A DNA stretch of 64,000 nucleotides from Guillardia theta CCMP2712 (lineage: Eukaryota; Cryptophyceae; Pyrenomonadales; Geminigeraceae), in NCBI RefSeq assembly GCF_000315625.1, contig NW_005434651.1, forward strand, positions 421,045-485,044, read 5' to 3'. A program made the position numbers and the translations under genes. Below the pieces are notes generated by a model. It searched no databases, was not told where the DNA came from, and was given only the letters and a program-made list of their open reading frames with translations. Below are positions 11,910 to 22,262 of the stretch, in pieces. How positions within the stretch are numbered: position 1 is the first letter of the stretch; each line of letters opens with the position of its first letter.

Positions 11910-12574
11910 TCATGAAGTATCGTCATGCTCGAGCGTTACCAACGAGCGCCAGCACTGAAGGCAGAGGGACCACAATGACAATAAGAGACGAACAAAAGCT
12001 GCTGCTACAATGGCAGCGAATGTGTACATCAAGTTGTCCACAGTTGCCATTTGTGAGAAGTGAAGGAGAACTTTCGACAGACTTGTCGACGCCTCTACCT
12101 GGCAACAGGCAAATCTTCACAGAAGAAGGTAAAAGGTGAGACATACATTTCTCTCTGCTTTCGCTTTTTCCTTGGCTTCCTCTGACTTCTCTCCGGCAGG
12201 GTCTTGGGTTTCCTCCTGAATTATCGCCTCCTCCACCTCTTCGTCTGGAGGAAAGACGTGCTGGCTTCCCGTAGGAATGAACGTGGCGATGATTTGTTGC
12301 GTCGGATTGTTTCCGCACCATTCAAAGTAGTCCTTTGCTCTTGCAAGGCACTTACCCTCCACTTCTCCAACCTGCATGGTGGAATACTTGCAGGATAGGG
12401 TGAGGTCTTGGCAGCAAGAGCTAGAGGAACGACTCACCGCTATGTTGGAATCGTCTCTCAGACCATTAAAATCCGGATGGCGCACACAGCCTGTTCATCG
12501 AACAAGCATCAGAGTTCCTTCACATCTGCATGACCCTTACCGTCTAGGAAGTTGATGAAACATTGTCCGTTGCC
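11910..12574 (-). CDS. Cys-rich protein with C-terminal membrane span (5' incomplete)
   Basis: I do not recognise the family. Four exons join in frame: 12574-12541, 12490-12438, 12371-12147 and 12098-11910. The first three form a Cys-containing segment (GQCFINFLDG, CVRHPDF, VGEVEGKCLARAKDYFEWCG) with the look of a secreted, disulphide-bonded domain, followed by an acidic Glu/Lys stretch. The last exon carries a hydrophobic helix (MYTFAAIVAAAFVRLLLSL) about 25 residues before the stop at 11910-11912, so the protein is probably anchored at its C-terminus. Upstream exons, including the signal peptide this model needs, were not found; the DNA upstream is low-complexity (TCCTGCTCC runs). Confidence 0.55.
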
Positions 12575-13350
12575 CTGCAATCCAATCCAAGATCATTCAG
12601 TCCGGTGACCAGGAATTCAAATTCCAAGACCAAGGGATAATAGACTTTTCTTATGAGAGGATTCTACTCCTTTCCCACCTGCTCCTGCTCCTGCACTTAC
12701 CCCTGCTCCTTCTCTTGCTCCTTCTCTCTCCTTCTTCTGCTCCTGCTGATTCTCCTGCTCCTTCTCCTACTCCTGCTCGTGGTCAAAGTTGAGTGGTTCT
12801 CTTGCTTATCCTCTCGTGATTGCAGACTCTGAATGTCTTTGCTCCTACCATCCATGTACGTGACAGTTGTCACATTTTACGCGTTCACACAGCCTTTTAC
12901 ACGTTCCCTGTAGCAGCATTCACACTATCCCTGAAACACAAGACGATGACCAACTGGTAAACTAACGGAGATCCTCGAAATGAACAAAGGGGCAGTATTG
13001 GTGTGAGATAATCCCATAAAGATGACTCTACATGTTGATGATTCAGCTGAATTCTGCCGATGGACTGTCATTTTTTGTCCTGCTTTCCTCACTGCCCGCC
13101 CTTCGTATCAACCAAATTGTTCTCAACAACTTTTTCCGCCTTATAGAGTATGTCCTTCTCCTTCATGCCTCAATCTCCTCTCCCTTCCCCTCCCCTTCCC
13201 CTCTCCCTCCATCGATGCACCCTCCTCTTCCTCCTTCACCTTCACAGCAACGATGAACATCGCTCCCAGCATCCACGTCGCCAACCATCCCCTGCTGATC
13301 CCCGACATCTTCCCCGACCGGCGAGGAACTGAAGCGGGCTTGCCGCAAGT
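12575..13350. other. Intergenic, low-complexity pyrimidine runs
   Basis: Runs of TCCTGCTCC near 12660-12780 and CCTTCCCC near 13180-13230. A short plus-strand frame near 13255 ends in the following GC island. Nothing is firmly supportable as a gene. Confidence 0.4.
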
Positions 13351-13354
13351 GAAA

Positions 13355-13945
13355 CTTTTCTCACTCGGCCCGCCGGGCCGGGCCCCGGCCCCGGCGGCCC
13401 CGCCGGGAGGTCCTCAGGCACTGAGTCCGAGGCCCGGCGGCCTTGCCCGGGCCGGGCAGTCCGATCACTGTCACGGCAGCCGGGCCCTCGTCGTCGGAGG
13501 CTCGAGCCGGGCCGGGTCCGCTGAACGTTCGCGGTGTACGGTCACGGACTCGGTGGCCCTGAGTGACCCGGCGACCGTAGGCTGAGGCCCACTGAGTCGG
13601 TTTCAGTCACTTGTTGAACGTGACGGTCGGCCGGGGCCGCCCCCGGCGGGCCACCCGCCGTGCCGGCCGCCTGGCGCTGCCCGGGAGTCCAGCTCAGCCC
13701 GGCCCGGGCCCTCAGCAGGCCGCCGGCCCGGCCGCAGCCTCAGTGACCGGCCGGGCGGCCGGGCGGCCCTCTGAGTCACTGAGTCACCCGCTGAGGGCCC
13801 GATCCGACTGTGTACGACGGTCACAGTGAGGGACCGTACAGTAAAGCACCGTGGCGGCGCGGCGCGGCGCTGCGGCTTGAGGCGAGTCCGGCACTGCGGC
13901 AGTGCCGCGCCGCACCTGACCGCCGGACTGAGCCTAGTACGGTAT
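13355..13945. other. GC-rich non-coding island 3 (largest)
   Basis: About 590 bases dominated by GGCCGG, CCCGGCC and interspersed CACTGAGTC, GTCACTGAG and GTACGG words. It contains GTGTACGACGGTC at 13810-13822, shared exactly with island 1. The open frames on either strand are compositional. It lies about 270 bases from the RWP-RK copy at 14205. Confidence 0.75.
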
Positions 13946-14204
13946 TGCAAGCCTCAGAATCAGGTTCAGGCTTCTAGCAGCGGCTTTAATTAGAACACTA
14001 CTTATCACTACTCGAATACACACAAAAACTCGAAAGGCTGAAGCATGGCGAGGCTTCAACGCCACAAGTTACAAGTTTGCCCGAACCGTCTGTTAAATTA
14101 CGGTAGTACCGTACAAGCACTGGACCGTTGAACCACCAGCTCGAATGGCCCACTCTAGTTGCATGACTCATCAGAATGCTGACAAGCTCCTATTTTTGAA
14201 CTCC

Positions 14205-14795
14205 TCAACTCGACAGCACATGATCTAGCGCTTCGTCGAAAAGATCGTGCTGCTCTCTGCTGTGCGTTGGCGACCAGTATCCCGAGCTCTCCTTGCTGGG
14301 TGAGTAAGGCCTCGCCTCGCTTGTATTGACTAGGCTCTCGATCGGCAAGAGACAGACGGGCTTCCGCCTCGCCACGCCCTCCGTCTCTCCTTCCTCCTGC
14401 CCTGAGACCTCCTCAGGCTCCTCAGAGGTCGAGTCTTCCTCACTGCCTGCCCGCCTCCCCTGTGCCAAGGACGCCTGCCGCTCTGTGCTAGCGCCTTGCT
14501 TTCGGAGGTACGGCCATCGATGGATGCCTACGCGTCTGCAAGCGCTCTTGAACGCCGTCAGCGATAGCCCCTGGGCACCTCAAGGTCAGCGGACGACCCA
14601 TGTCAGTCACATCGGCAAGCTTACAAATGTCTTGGCGGCGTCGACTTGCTTCATGTCGACAAGCTTGGAGATAGACTCCAAGGTGAGGGCGACGCGATCG
14701 GATCCGCGCTGGGCTTCTCCATGTTTCTTGCGGGGGTAGACGTAGGTGCGATGCGGGAGGGAGGGAAGGGGATGACGGGGAGGGGAGGGGGTCAT
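14205..14795 (-). CDS. RWP-RK domain protein, copy A
   Basis: Putative plant/algal-type RWP-RK transcription regulator, DNA-binding and expected in the nucleus. Two exons (14795-14625 and 14570-14205) join in frame through a 54-base intron to 178 residues. The domain runs from about residue 30: ALTLESISKLVDMKQVDAAK, then across the phase-0 intron GLSLTAFKSACRRVG and IHRWPYLRK, the motif naming the family. The C-terminal half is acidic and Ser-rich and ends in the motif LFDEALDHV shared with the neighbouring members. The start is the first in-frame ATG and gives a Pro-rich head. 14209-14762 is duplicated at 16081-16634. Confidence 0.8.
14209..14762. repeat. 554-bp segmental duplication, unit 1
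   Basis: Matches 16081-16634 with only two differences that I can count, at 14437 (changes a Glu codon to Gly in the other copy) and 14614 (inside the intron). It covers most of the RWP-RK gene, including its intron, so it arose by DNA duplication rather than retroposition. Confidence 0.95.
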
Positions 14796-15585
14796 GGCTG
14801 GGTGTGGATCCAGAAGGCGGAGGAAGCTTTGAGGGGCAGTGGGGGAGGGTTATCGAGGAAGTTCTATTGAGGCCTTGGAGGGTAGATTAGCGAGGATGAA
14901 AGAAGAAAGAGCCAGTGAGAAAGAGGTCAGCAAGGATACAGGATTGCTGAGGGATAGGAGAGGTGAACTAGGGATGGATGACCAGCTTCGCCAAGGGAAG
15001 TCGTGAAGATTGCAGGAAAGGCTCTCTAGGGATCAACACAATTCAGGGACGTGGTGTGGATGGACGGGAGGACGGGGTCTTAAGAAGAGGAGGAAGGGGC
15101 GGGGGTGTGAGGGGGTCACCAAGGGAGCTAAACAGTAATTGGATAGCCCTCCAAACTTGCTTACACCAAGGTAACGTGATGTCCTTGAAAACAACACCGT
15201 ATCGCGAAGGGTTGCTTTCTTCGCCCCTGGAGTCCAAAAACACTTTTAGTCCGCTATGTCCCTTTCTCACCGAGCACCCTCCATGAGGCTAGAAAGTGTC
15301 AGGTGGCAGGATAGGCATTTTCTCATTAATTGCACTTATAGAAAACAATCTATACAATGGTATCTTGAATCCTTCGTTGATTTCGCTGACTGGCTGGCTT
15401 GTGGCAGGTTCAGAAGCGCCCGGGCCGGCGATCGGATCAGCCGCAACGTGATACATTCCCGACGGGGTATACCGAGACCCTCCGATTGGCACGTCAACAC
15501 CTCTAAAAGTCGGCGCTCGTCAAAACATTTTAGTAAAAGACGGACGTCAGGTCACGGCACCAGTTGCCATTGAGTAAACTTGGGC
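14796..15585. other. Intergenic, no gene seen
   Basis: Purine-rich stretches (GGGGAGGGG) to about 15110, then mixed-composition sequence. No frame showed family features. Confidence 0.4.
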
Positions 15586-15589
15586 CACA

Positions 15590-15990
15590 GTCAGAGATCC
15601 GCCCGGCGCCCGCCAATCTGAATCGATCGGACGGCGACCGAACCCTCGGTCCGATCCGCCCGGCGGTCACCGTGGGTTGCTGTTGCCAAAGCCGCGCCGC
15701 ACTGCAATGCCTACAGTAACTTTGAGTAACTTAGTAAAGAGCGGTGGGCCGGCGGCCCCGTGTACGGTAGCCGGCGGTACTACGGTAGTAGGCTGCGCGG
15801 CCGCTCAGGCGGCTGGCCGCACAGGCCGCGCGCGCCGCGCCCGCGGCCGGCCCTCGACTTGCGCTCCGCCGGGGGGCTGCCAGACGGTGACGCAACTTGG
15901 ACTGTGTCTGCAGTGCCCGCAGTTGGCAGGATCAGTGGGTTTGGTTGTCGCTGTCTTTTGAGACGGTAAAGGAATCGGACGAATTCCGTA
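15590..15990. other. GC-rich non-coding island 4
   Basis: Same restricted-word composition as island 3 (GGCCGGC, TACGGTAG, GTACTGTAGTACGG). It sits about 90 bases from the second RWP-RK duplicate, mirroring island 3 beside the first. Confidence 0.65.
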
Positions 15991-16046
15991 CTGTAGTACG
16001 GTAAAAAGCTTGATGGCTCATGGAAGAGAAAATTGATTTTGATTTT

Positions 16047-16634
16047 CTACAAGATATAAACAAAGCGAATGGACCAGTATCTCGACAGCACATGATCTAG
16101 CGCTTCGTCGAAAAGATCGTGCTGCTCTCTGCTGTGCGTTGGCGACCAGTATCCCGAGCTCTCCTTGCTGGGTGAGTAAGGCCTCGCCTCGCTTGTATTG
16201 ACTAGGCTCTCGATCGGCAAGAGACAGACGGGCTTCCGCCTCGCCACGCCCTCCGTCTCTCCTTCCTCCTGCCCTGAGACCTCCTCAGGCTCCTCAGAGG
16301 TCGAGTCTCCCTCACTGCCTGCCCGCCTCCCCTGTGCCAAGGACGCCTGCCGCTCTGTGCTAGCGCCTTGCTTTCGGAGGTACGGCCATCGATGGATGCC
16401 TACGCGTCTGCAAGCGCTCTTGAACGCCGTCAGCGATAGCCCCTGGGCACCTCAAGGTCAGCGGACGACCCATGTCAGTCACATCAGCAAGCTTACAAAT
16501 GTCTTGGCGGCGTCGACTTGCTTCATGTCGACAAGCTTGGAGATAGACTCCAAGGTGAGGGCGACGCGATCGGATCCGCGCTGGGCTTCTCCATGTTTCT
16601 TGCGGGGGTAGACGTAGGTGCGATGCGGGAGGGA
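16047..16634 (-). pseudogene. RWP-RK domain copy B, broken at both ends
   Basis: Near-identical duplicate of copy A. Exon 2 (16442-16047) and exon 1 sequence from 16497 upward keep the full RWP-RK domain and the 54-base intron, but homology stops at 16634, so the start codon of copy A is absent. The frame stays open upstream without an ATG until a stop near 16735. At the other end the homology break at 16081 replaces the native stop, adding about ten foreign residues (RYWSIRFVYIL) before a new stop at 16047. The domain shows no inactivating change, so expression from an unseen upstream exon cannot be excluded. Confidence 0.75.
16081..16634. repeat. 554-bp segmental duplication, unit 2
   Basis: Second unit of the near-identical duplication of 14209-14762, in direct orientation at an offset of 1872 bases. 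Confidence 0.95.
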
Positions 16635-16639
16635 TGCGG

Positions 16640-17020
16640 AGGGAGCTTGGAGGAGCACAGATAAAGAGAGAAAGAAGGATTGGATTGAGAGAGGGAATTT
16701 TACAAGACAAAGAGGCCAGGAGTTGTTTCAAACGATGAACAGATCAAATTTGTATCTCTTGAAATTTGGTTGGTTGCTTGATCAGATTGTGGGCTTCCAC
16801 TGCGGTTCGCTGCCAGGGGAGCGAGCATGTGGTGCTGGACACCAAGTAGTAAGAGTGCTGTAATTTTACACGAAGTATCAAAAACAGTTTTATGCCTCCT
16901 TGTAAAACGATTTTTCGATTACGGTCCTCCGAGAATAACGACTTTTTATGAGGAGTTTTGTTTTCGGATACCCAACCTTCTGGCCTTCATATGAACGCAA
17001 CGATTCAGACGATTTGCTGA
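16640..17020. other. Intergenic, no gene seen
   Basis: AT-rich spacer between the broken RWP-RK copy and the G-run tract. No feature recognised. Confidence 0.4.
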
Positions 17021-17024
17021 CATC

Positions 17025-17700
17025 ACTCGCAGGGTAGGTGGGTGGCCTAGGAAGGTAGGAGAACCTGATAAGAGCAATTGCCGACCTACTTCACTGTTGA
17101 GTAAAGAAAAACTTTCTGCCCGAATCTCCATTTTCAGAAGGGTAGGTGGGGTTCCCAGGGGCAAGGGTCGGGGTTCTTCTTAATGGTCTGGAGGGTGGGG
17201 GCTCTGGTGTATTTTCGATTCAACTGGCTAAAATGGGTGGGGGTAGGGTGAGTCATGGGAAACCGAGATACATGCTCGCCTCGGGCATGCAGAAGAAGAA
17301 CTCACAGCCCCACCCCTCCCTCCCCCTTTGGATGTAGGACTAACTACCCCACCAGTCATGAACATTCCAAAAGGGTCCTTCGAGAGCAACCTCGACAGGA
17401 GCCAGGGAGGTAGAGGGGTGGTTTTCCCTTGCAAATCCAGGGTATCAAATCAAATAAAAACAAAAATTTAAAAATGGCAAATCAAAGGAGTCATGGCAAT
17501 CCACCCTACCCCCGAGGTAAGAGATGCACCGAGAGCAACTACCCCCTATAATTAGCCGTTCGCGTTCAGAAACAGTACCCCCACCCCACCGTCATCGCTG
17601 ATATACAACCTCCCTCTGGCCTTTTTTCTTAGACCGGCTACGACCTCGTCAGAGCCACCCCCTTATTGATTTTATGGGGTTACCAATTGACCACCCTACC
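17025..17700. repeat. G-run tract with strand switch near 17290
   Basis: Sequence is G-rich on the plus strand to about 17245 (GGGTAGGTGGGTGG, GGGTGGGGGT), then C-rich on the same strand from about 17305 to 17700 (CCCCACCCCTCCCTCCCCC, CCACCCTACCC). It leads directly into the next RWP-RK gene and may hold its promoter. Confidence 0.65.
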
Positions 17701-17773
17701 CTCCAATATCCATTCTATTTTTATTTTTCACGACGAGCAATCCTCTCAGATCTGCCCGCCACTCCTCCTGGCC

Positions 17774-18531
17774 ATGCTGGCCCCTCGCCTCGCGCATGTG
17801 TTCCCTCGAAAGAAGCGGGGAGAGAGCAGGAGGTTCCAGGATCATGTCTCAATCAGCTTAGAAGATATCATGCAACTATCCCACTTGCGTCAGGCTGACG
17901 CAGCTCGTACAATGGTGAGTGATCTACCAGGTCCAGTTGCATATGACGATGTGTGCAAAAGAAGTTGGTACACTGCAAGAGGTTGTGATGGAAGATAGAT
18001 GAATCGTTGCACCTCTGTCATGAAGTTTTTATGTTTCACTCTTATCTGTTCTTTTGCTCGTAGAATAACTTTGACGTTTACGTGTAGGGAATATCATTGA
18101 CAGCATTCAAAAGTGCATGCCGACAGCTAGGATTGACTCGATGGCCATATTCCAGACAGGCAGAGGGTCAATCAAATCAAGAAACTCATCAACGACTGGT
18201 ACCCTGGAGCAACTTTGAGGGCAGTGTTACATCTGTTCATCGAGATCAAAGATCTGCAGAACAACAGTTGTCCTCTTCAGATGACAACGACGAATCTGCT
18301 GAAGCATCGGATCAGGACTCAACCAGCCTCGAACTTCAAAGCACAACATCCCCGACTGCAGAGTATCATGAATTCCTGACACTGTTTGACGAAGCGCTGC
18401 TACATGTGCAGGGTTTTTCTCACAATGGTTTTCAACGTGTCCACAACATCGGTCATTGTCACAATGCTTTGCGAACGTACACAACCACGAATAGCAGACA
18501 CCTGTCACAAAAGGAAACCCAATCTTCATGA
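17774..18531 (+). CDS. RWP-RK domain protein, copy C
   Basis: Two exons (17774-17914, 18088-18531) join in frame to 194 residues. The RWP-RK domain spans about residues 22-70: SISLEDIMQLSHLRQADAAR, then after the phase-0 intron GISLTAFKSACRQLG and LTRWPYSRQ. The intron sits at exactly the same place as in copies A and D. The Ser/Asp-rich tail includes LFDEALLHV, the C-terminal motif of this local family, followed by about 35 further residues. An upstream in-frame ATG at 17666 was rejected because its extension would be encoded by the C-rich tract. Likely a nuclear DNA-binding regulator; the target is unknown. Confidence 0.82.
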
Positions 18532-19674
18532 AGTGCAGTCATTATCTCTTTATCAAAAGTATTCGGCTGAAAAACGTGACGCTATTCTCTGGGAACTCCT
18601 CTTCTCTTCTTTTTCTTCTCTTTGCAACCGTCTTATTCGATAACGGTCAAAATTCTGATGTTTTAGAGATACTTCAAGAGTTGTACGACTTTTCTGAATT
18701 TGTTAATACAAATGAAAACATATGAAGCAGGCTTTGTTTGTGTTTCAAATCTTTGATTTTGTTCGTGCTTATTTGGTATATTAACGCATCAGCCTGAATT
18801 ACACATGTTGTCCAGCAAATCCGGATTAGATTAATGAGTGTATCCTTGAGTTTTTACCGAATCATGATAGAGATTTTATGAGAGACATAGATCACTGGGT
18901 GCTGTGTGTAGATGTAGGTTCCTGCATACCTTGCTTCATCAAGGTTCCCACTGGGAGAAGGACATGGGCGTCGCAAGGTACCGGAGTAGTGGCTTCGAAA
19001 GACAGTCTTTTCAACGGTTGTAAAGGTGGGGTGGTTTTACCCTGTAAACCAGGGTACAACAGGCTCTGGCCCTTATGAAAGGGCCATAAGCGCCTTGAGA
19101 TCAATGTTTACATTATTTTAAGTCAGCATTTCCAAACGATTCATGTTGTTGCTCTTATCTTGCTATAACTAAATTTTATCCATTTTTTGGGATATTCTTT
19201 TTATCTCATGGGGGTCAACAAAATAAGGCGGATAAGAGGGGGATGATTCGTTGTGCGGTACATTCCTTGACCACGGGAGCGCTAGCGCAGTCAAGCGAAT
19301 GTGTTACAGAGTCCAGGGGAGGAACCGGTAGAAATAGTTGCAAGGTTGGTCGGAAGGAGATGAGTTGGAGGAGAGAAGCTGGTAGAAGGAGGATACAGCC
19401 GGCGAACTCATTGTGGGGAGAGAAAAGAAATCCTTTTGAACGACGAGGGTCAATCGTAGTAGAACGACACTGATTTCCAAAGCGAGACCTCCGTCTTTGA
19501 CTTGCAATCTAATGAAACTTCTGTAAAAAAAAAAGTAAATTCAGGGATGTGATGACGAGTTGCCAGGACAATCAACTTACCCAACAAAGTCAGACCGTGC
19601 GGAATCTTCATGTCCAGATTCAGATGACAGGTAACCAAAGTTGAAGGCGAGGGGACACAGCCTCGAATTGGATG
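18532..19674. other. Intergenic, no gene seen
   Basis: AT-rich sequence with a short palindrome-like stretch around 19020-19090 (GGTTTTACCCTGTAAACC, then CCCTTATGAAAGGG). Open frames lack family features. Confidence 0.4.
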
Positions 19675-21530
19675 TTAGCACATAAACACTGCAAGAAGAT
19701 GGATACCGGAGGGGAAACATTGCATTTTTCCTGTTCGGCAGAATCCCTCTTCCTGAAATTCAGACAGTGTTCCGACGACCGAATCTAACCCGTTGAAGAT
19801 GATTCTCATACTGCATGCGTGAAAGAACTTCGATGGAACACCCCTCATTTCAAGCTTGAGTGGAAAAAAACCGTGTCTGGAACTGTTGACAGATTGTTGG
19901 CGTCTTGGCCATACGATATGCAGCACAGCATTCCTTGCCACAGACCTATTCGACCTGTACCAATGTGACTCGCCTAGCAGCTCCCTGAAAGAGGAGGCCT
20001 TCGATTTTGATAGCCCGACAACACATTTCGATGTGAGGAAATCGTGTGAGCAAGTTAGATGGTCGGTCAGAGTGAAGCCGTACAATCCGTTAAAGCAAAT
20101 GTCGCTGGGCCCACAAATGTGCGGTTGAAAATCGCTGTGACAAGGGGAGCACATTTGAGCACTGCAATACAATATTGCATACAGATTCCATGCCTTTCCT
20201 GCCACTTTTCTGTCGTAATAATTCGTCATGTACGCCGAAACCCCGAATGTGCTGTCACCACTTACAACGACTGCATCACACTCCTTCAGCATCCACCAGT
20301 CTAAGAACACCTTGAGCGCTTCTCTGTAGTTGTTCATGAAGTCAGCATCTGCCAAGTGCTTGACGGGCCCGGGATAATGTAAAATCTTGTCAGAGTATTT
20401 GCTCTGTGCCACTACATTCACAACTTGTTCTGAATCGGTGGCTAAGAACCACACGCTTTGTCCTTGGGTAATGCCTTCCTGTTGAACGTTCAAGAAACAC
20501 AAAAGCGCAAAACATGCAATACCTTTCTCTCAATCTGTTCTGCAACGTCAAAGAACCTCGTCAAGTGAGAGATGTTGAGCCGAGACTCTTCGATGAATCG
20601 AATCTGAAGACCAATCAAGTATCGATCGTTGACCATGGCTTTTAGTTTTACAATCTCGTCTGCAAGTGCACCATGCGGACGAAAGAGAGCACTGGAAAGG
20701 ATGGAATACGTAAGATCGACATCGCAGAATGAAAAATCTGCCAGCTTCTCCTCAAACTTGACGTTCTGCCAGAGATCCGTGAATAGGCCATGAGAAGCAC
20801 GGAGCCAGATCGTGTTCGAGTTTTCGAGCTCGGCAGGAGCAAATTGTCGGAATTGCTGGCTCAATTCCTGCCCAGTGATAGGGAAAAAGTTTGCAATGTA
20901 GTCCGAATCGTTGCCGTATGGTGATATGCTACTGGACATGTGCTTTGGGATCCGCCAGTCAATCAGGTCCGAGAGGAAGAAATTGTCGATTCTAGTTGTG
21001 TCTTCCTCCTCCAAATGAATGTAGAACACTCTGTCGGTTAAAACTGCCAGCATGAAAGCAGAGACGATTCCCAACACGCGATTCCCCCATCCTGAACAAG
21101 AAAACCCGGACGGCCCGCAGGTCCATATCAGAACCTTGTTGTCTTCAGATGGCAGCCGATTTCGTCTCCTCCTGTGCGTGGCTGAGTAAGCATCCAGCCA
21201 ACGAGGAATGTGAGTTTCGAGAAAGCTCATTCTTGGGTGCATGGGATGCTGCGAGCGCAAAGTTTCTTTCCATGCGTACAGCTCGAAGCAAGCGTCCGAA
21301 TCAACATCCATAACGAGTTCATTACACAAGCCGTACAAGTCAAGAGTAGATAAGAACTTTCCATCCACCTGGTTCTGAAGTACCGCCTCCATCGTATTTG
21401 AGGACATGTTAAGTCTTTGTAACGCAAACGCAATGTCTGTTGGTTCCATCTCATCTAACATAAAACTTCCAGGAAGAGCTATGGCAACAGACGAAATCGC
21501 TATCAAAGTGATTGTGCGGAACAACGTCAT
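19675..21530 (-). CDS. Secreted fucosyltransferase-like protein with SAM-like domain
   Basis: Two exons (21530-20523, 20478-19675) join across a 44-base intron to 603 residues. The leader MTLFRTITLIAISSVAIA is a signal peptide, so it enters the secretory pathway. Residues about 28-95 resemble a SAM domain (LQRLNMSSNTMEAVLQNQVD and LSTLDLYGLCNEL). The catalytic part has CSGWGNRVLGIVSAFMLAVL followed by TDRVFYI, like the donor-binding start of GT11/GT37/NodZ-type fucosyltransferases, and later GLQIRF and a SGDSTFGVSAY segment like the conserved C-terminal fucosyltransferase motif, with several Cys after it. Probably a Golgi glycosyltransferase acting on glycans. The family is inferred from motifs; the exact linkage is unknown. 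Confidence 0.7.
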
Positions 21531-22262
21531 CTGTTGCTCTTGGTTGAAGTGGATACGACACGAGAAGAGTGACTACAGCTTTCGTTCCCTTCTCTTCCCC
21601 CCCCTCCCCCCCGTCCTGATCCTCATGTCTGAATGACCAGCGTCGTATCTGTTCCTGTCGGGCGTACTTCGAAAAACCTATCAGCTAGCATGTTATAAAA
21701 AAGAAATGCTTTTAGCTATATAAATTTATCCAGTGCGCCTCAGAATTTGCATAGGCAAACATAAAAGGCAGAAATCCAACTTATCAATGTAAATTAGTCG
21801 CTGATCCTGGATTTCGAATTTCAAAAACCGAGTGATGCACGGTTCAGTAAGAATGTTGACATGGAGGATCGAGAGCTTGTGGAAGCCGTTCATAAGAGAG
21901 GTAGCATGCAAGGAAGGACGAAGAAAGAAGACAAACACACAGACCCAACTGGATACCTTGAAGGAAACAGGCAGAGGAAGAGGCAGAGGCAGAGTCAGAC
22001 AGCAGATAAGAAGGTGCTGAGGCCTGACACAAAGGCGAGCAAAATATAGAAAGGAGGAAAAATAAGAAATCAAGTAGAAAACAATTAGCAAGACATTGGT
22101 GGATCCCATTGGCCAATCTTTTTGTGTGAATACTCTTGTATTGCGTGTAATGTCTCTAGTCCACTTATGGATTTCGATTTTGGGTATTAATCTGCATTAA
22201 CAGGATGTCACGACTTGCGTGGATCATTGTTTTGAGAAATATCTAAACAACGTGTGTTGGAC
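21531..22262. other. Intergenic, no gene seen
   Basis: Divergent spacer between the fucosyltransferase-like gene and the next gene, so it should hold both promoters. It contains a GAGGCAGAGG run near 21970. No clear motif. Confidence 0.4.

Noticed and set aside
13255-13345. Frame resembling a phosphoribosyltransferase-like start
   Set aside because: Only a handful of residues match, and it runs directly into the GC island; too weak to report.
13022-13950. Long frames through GC island 3
   Set aside because: High GC removes stop codons on both strands; residues are Gly/Ala/Pro/Arg only and nothing resembles a protein family.
19020-19090. Inverted-repeat-like sequence as a terminator or transposon end
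   Set aside because: Short and imperfect, with no target duplication, no partner end and no transposase nearby.
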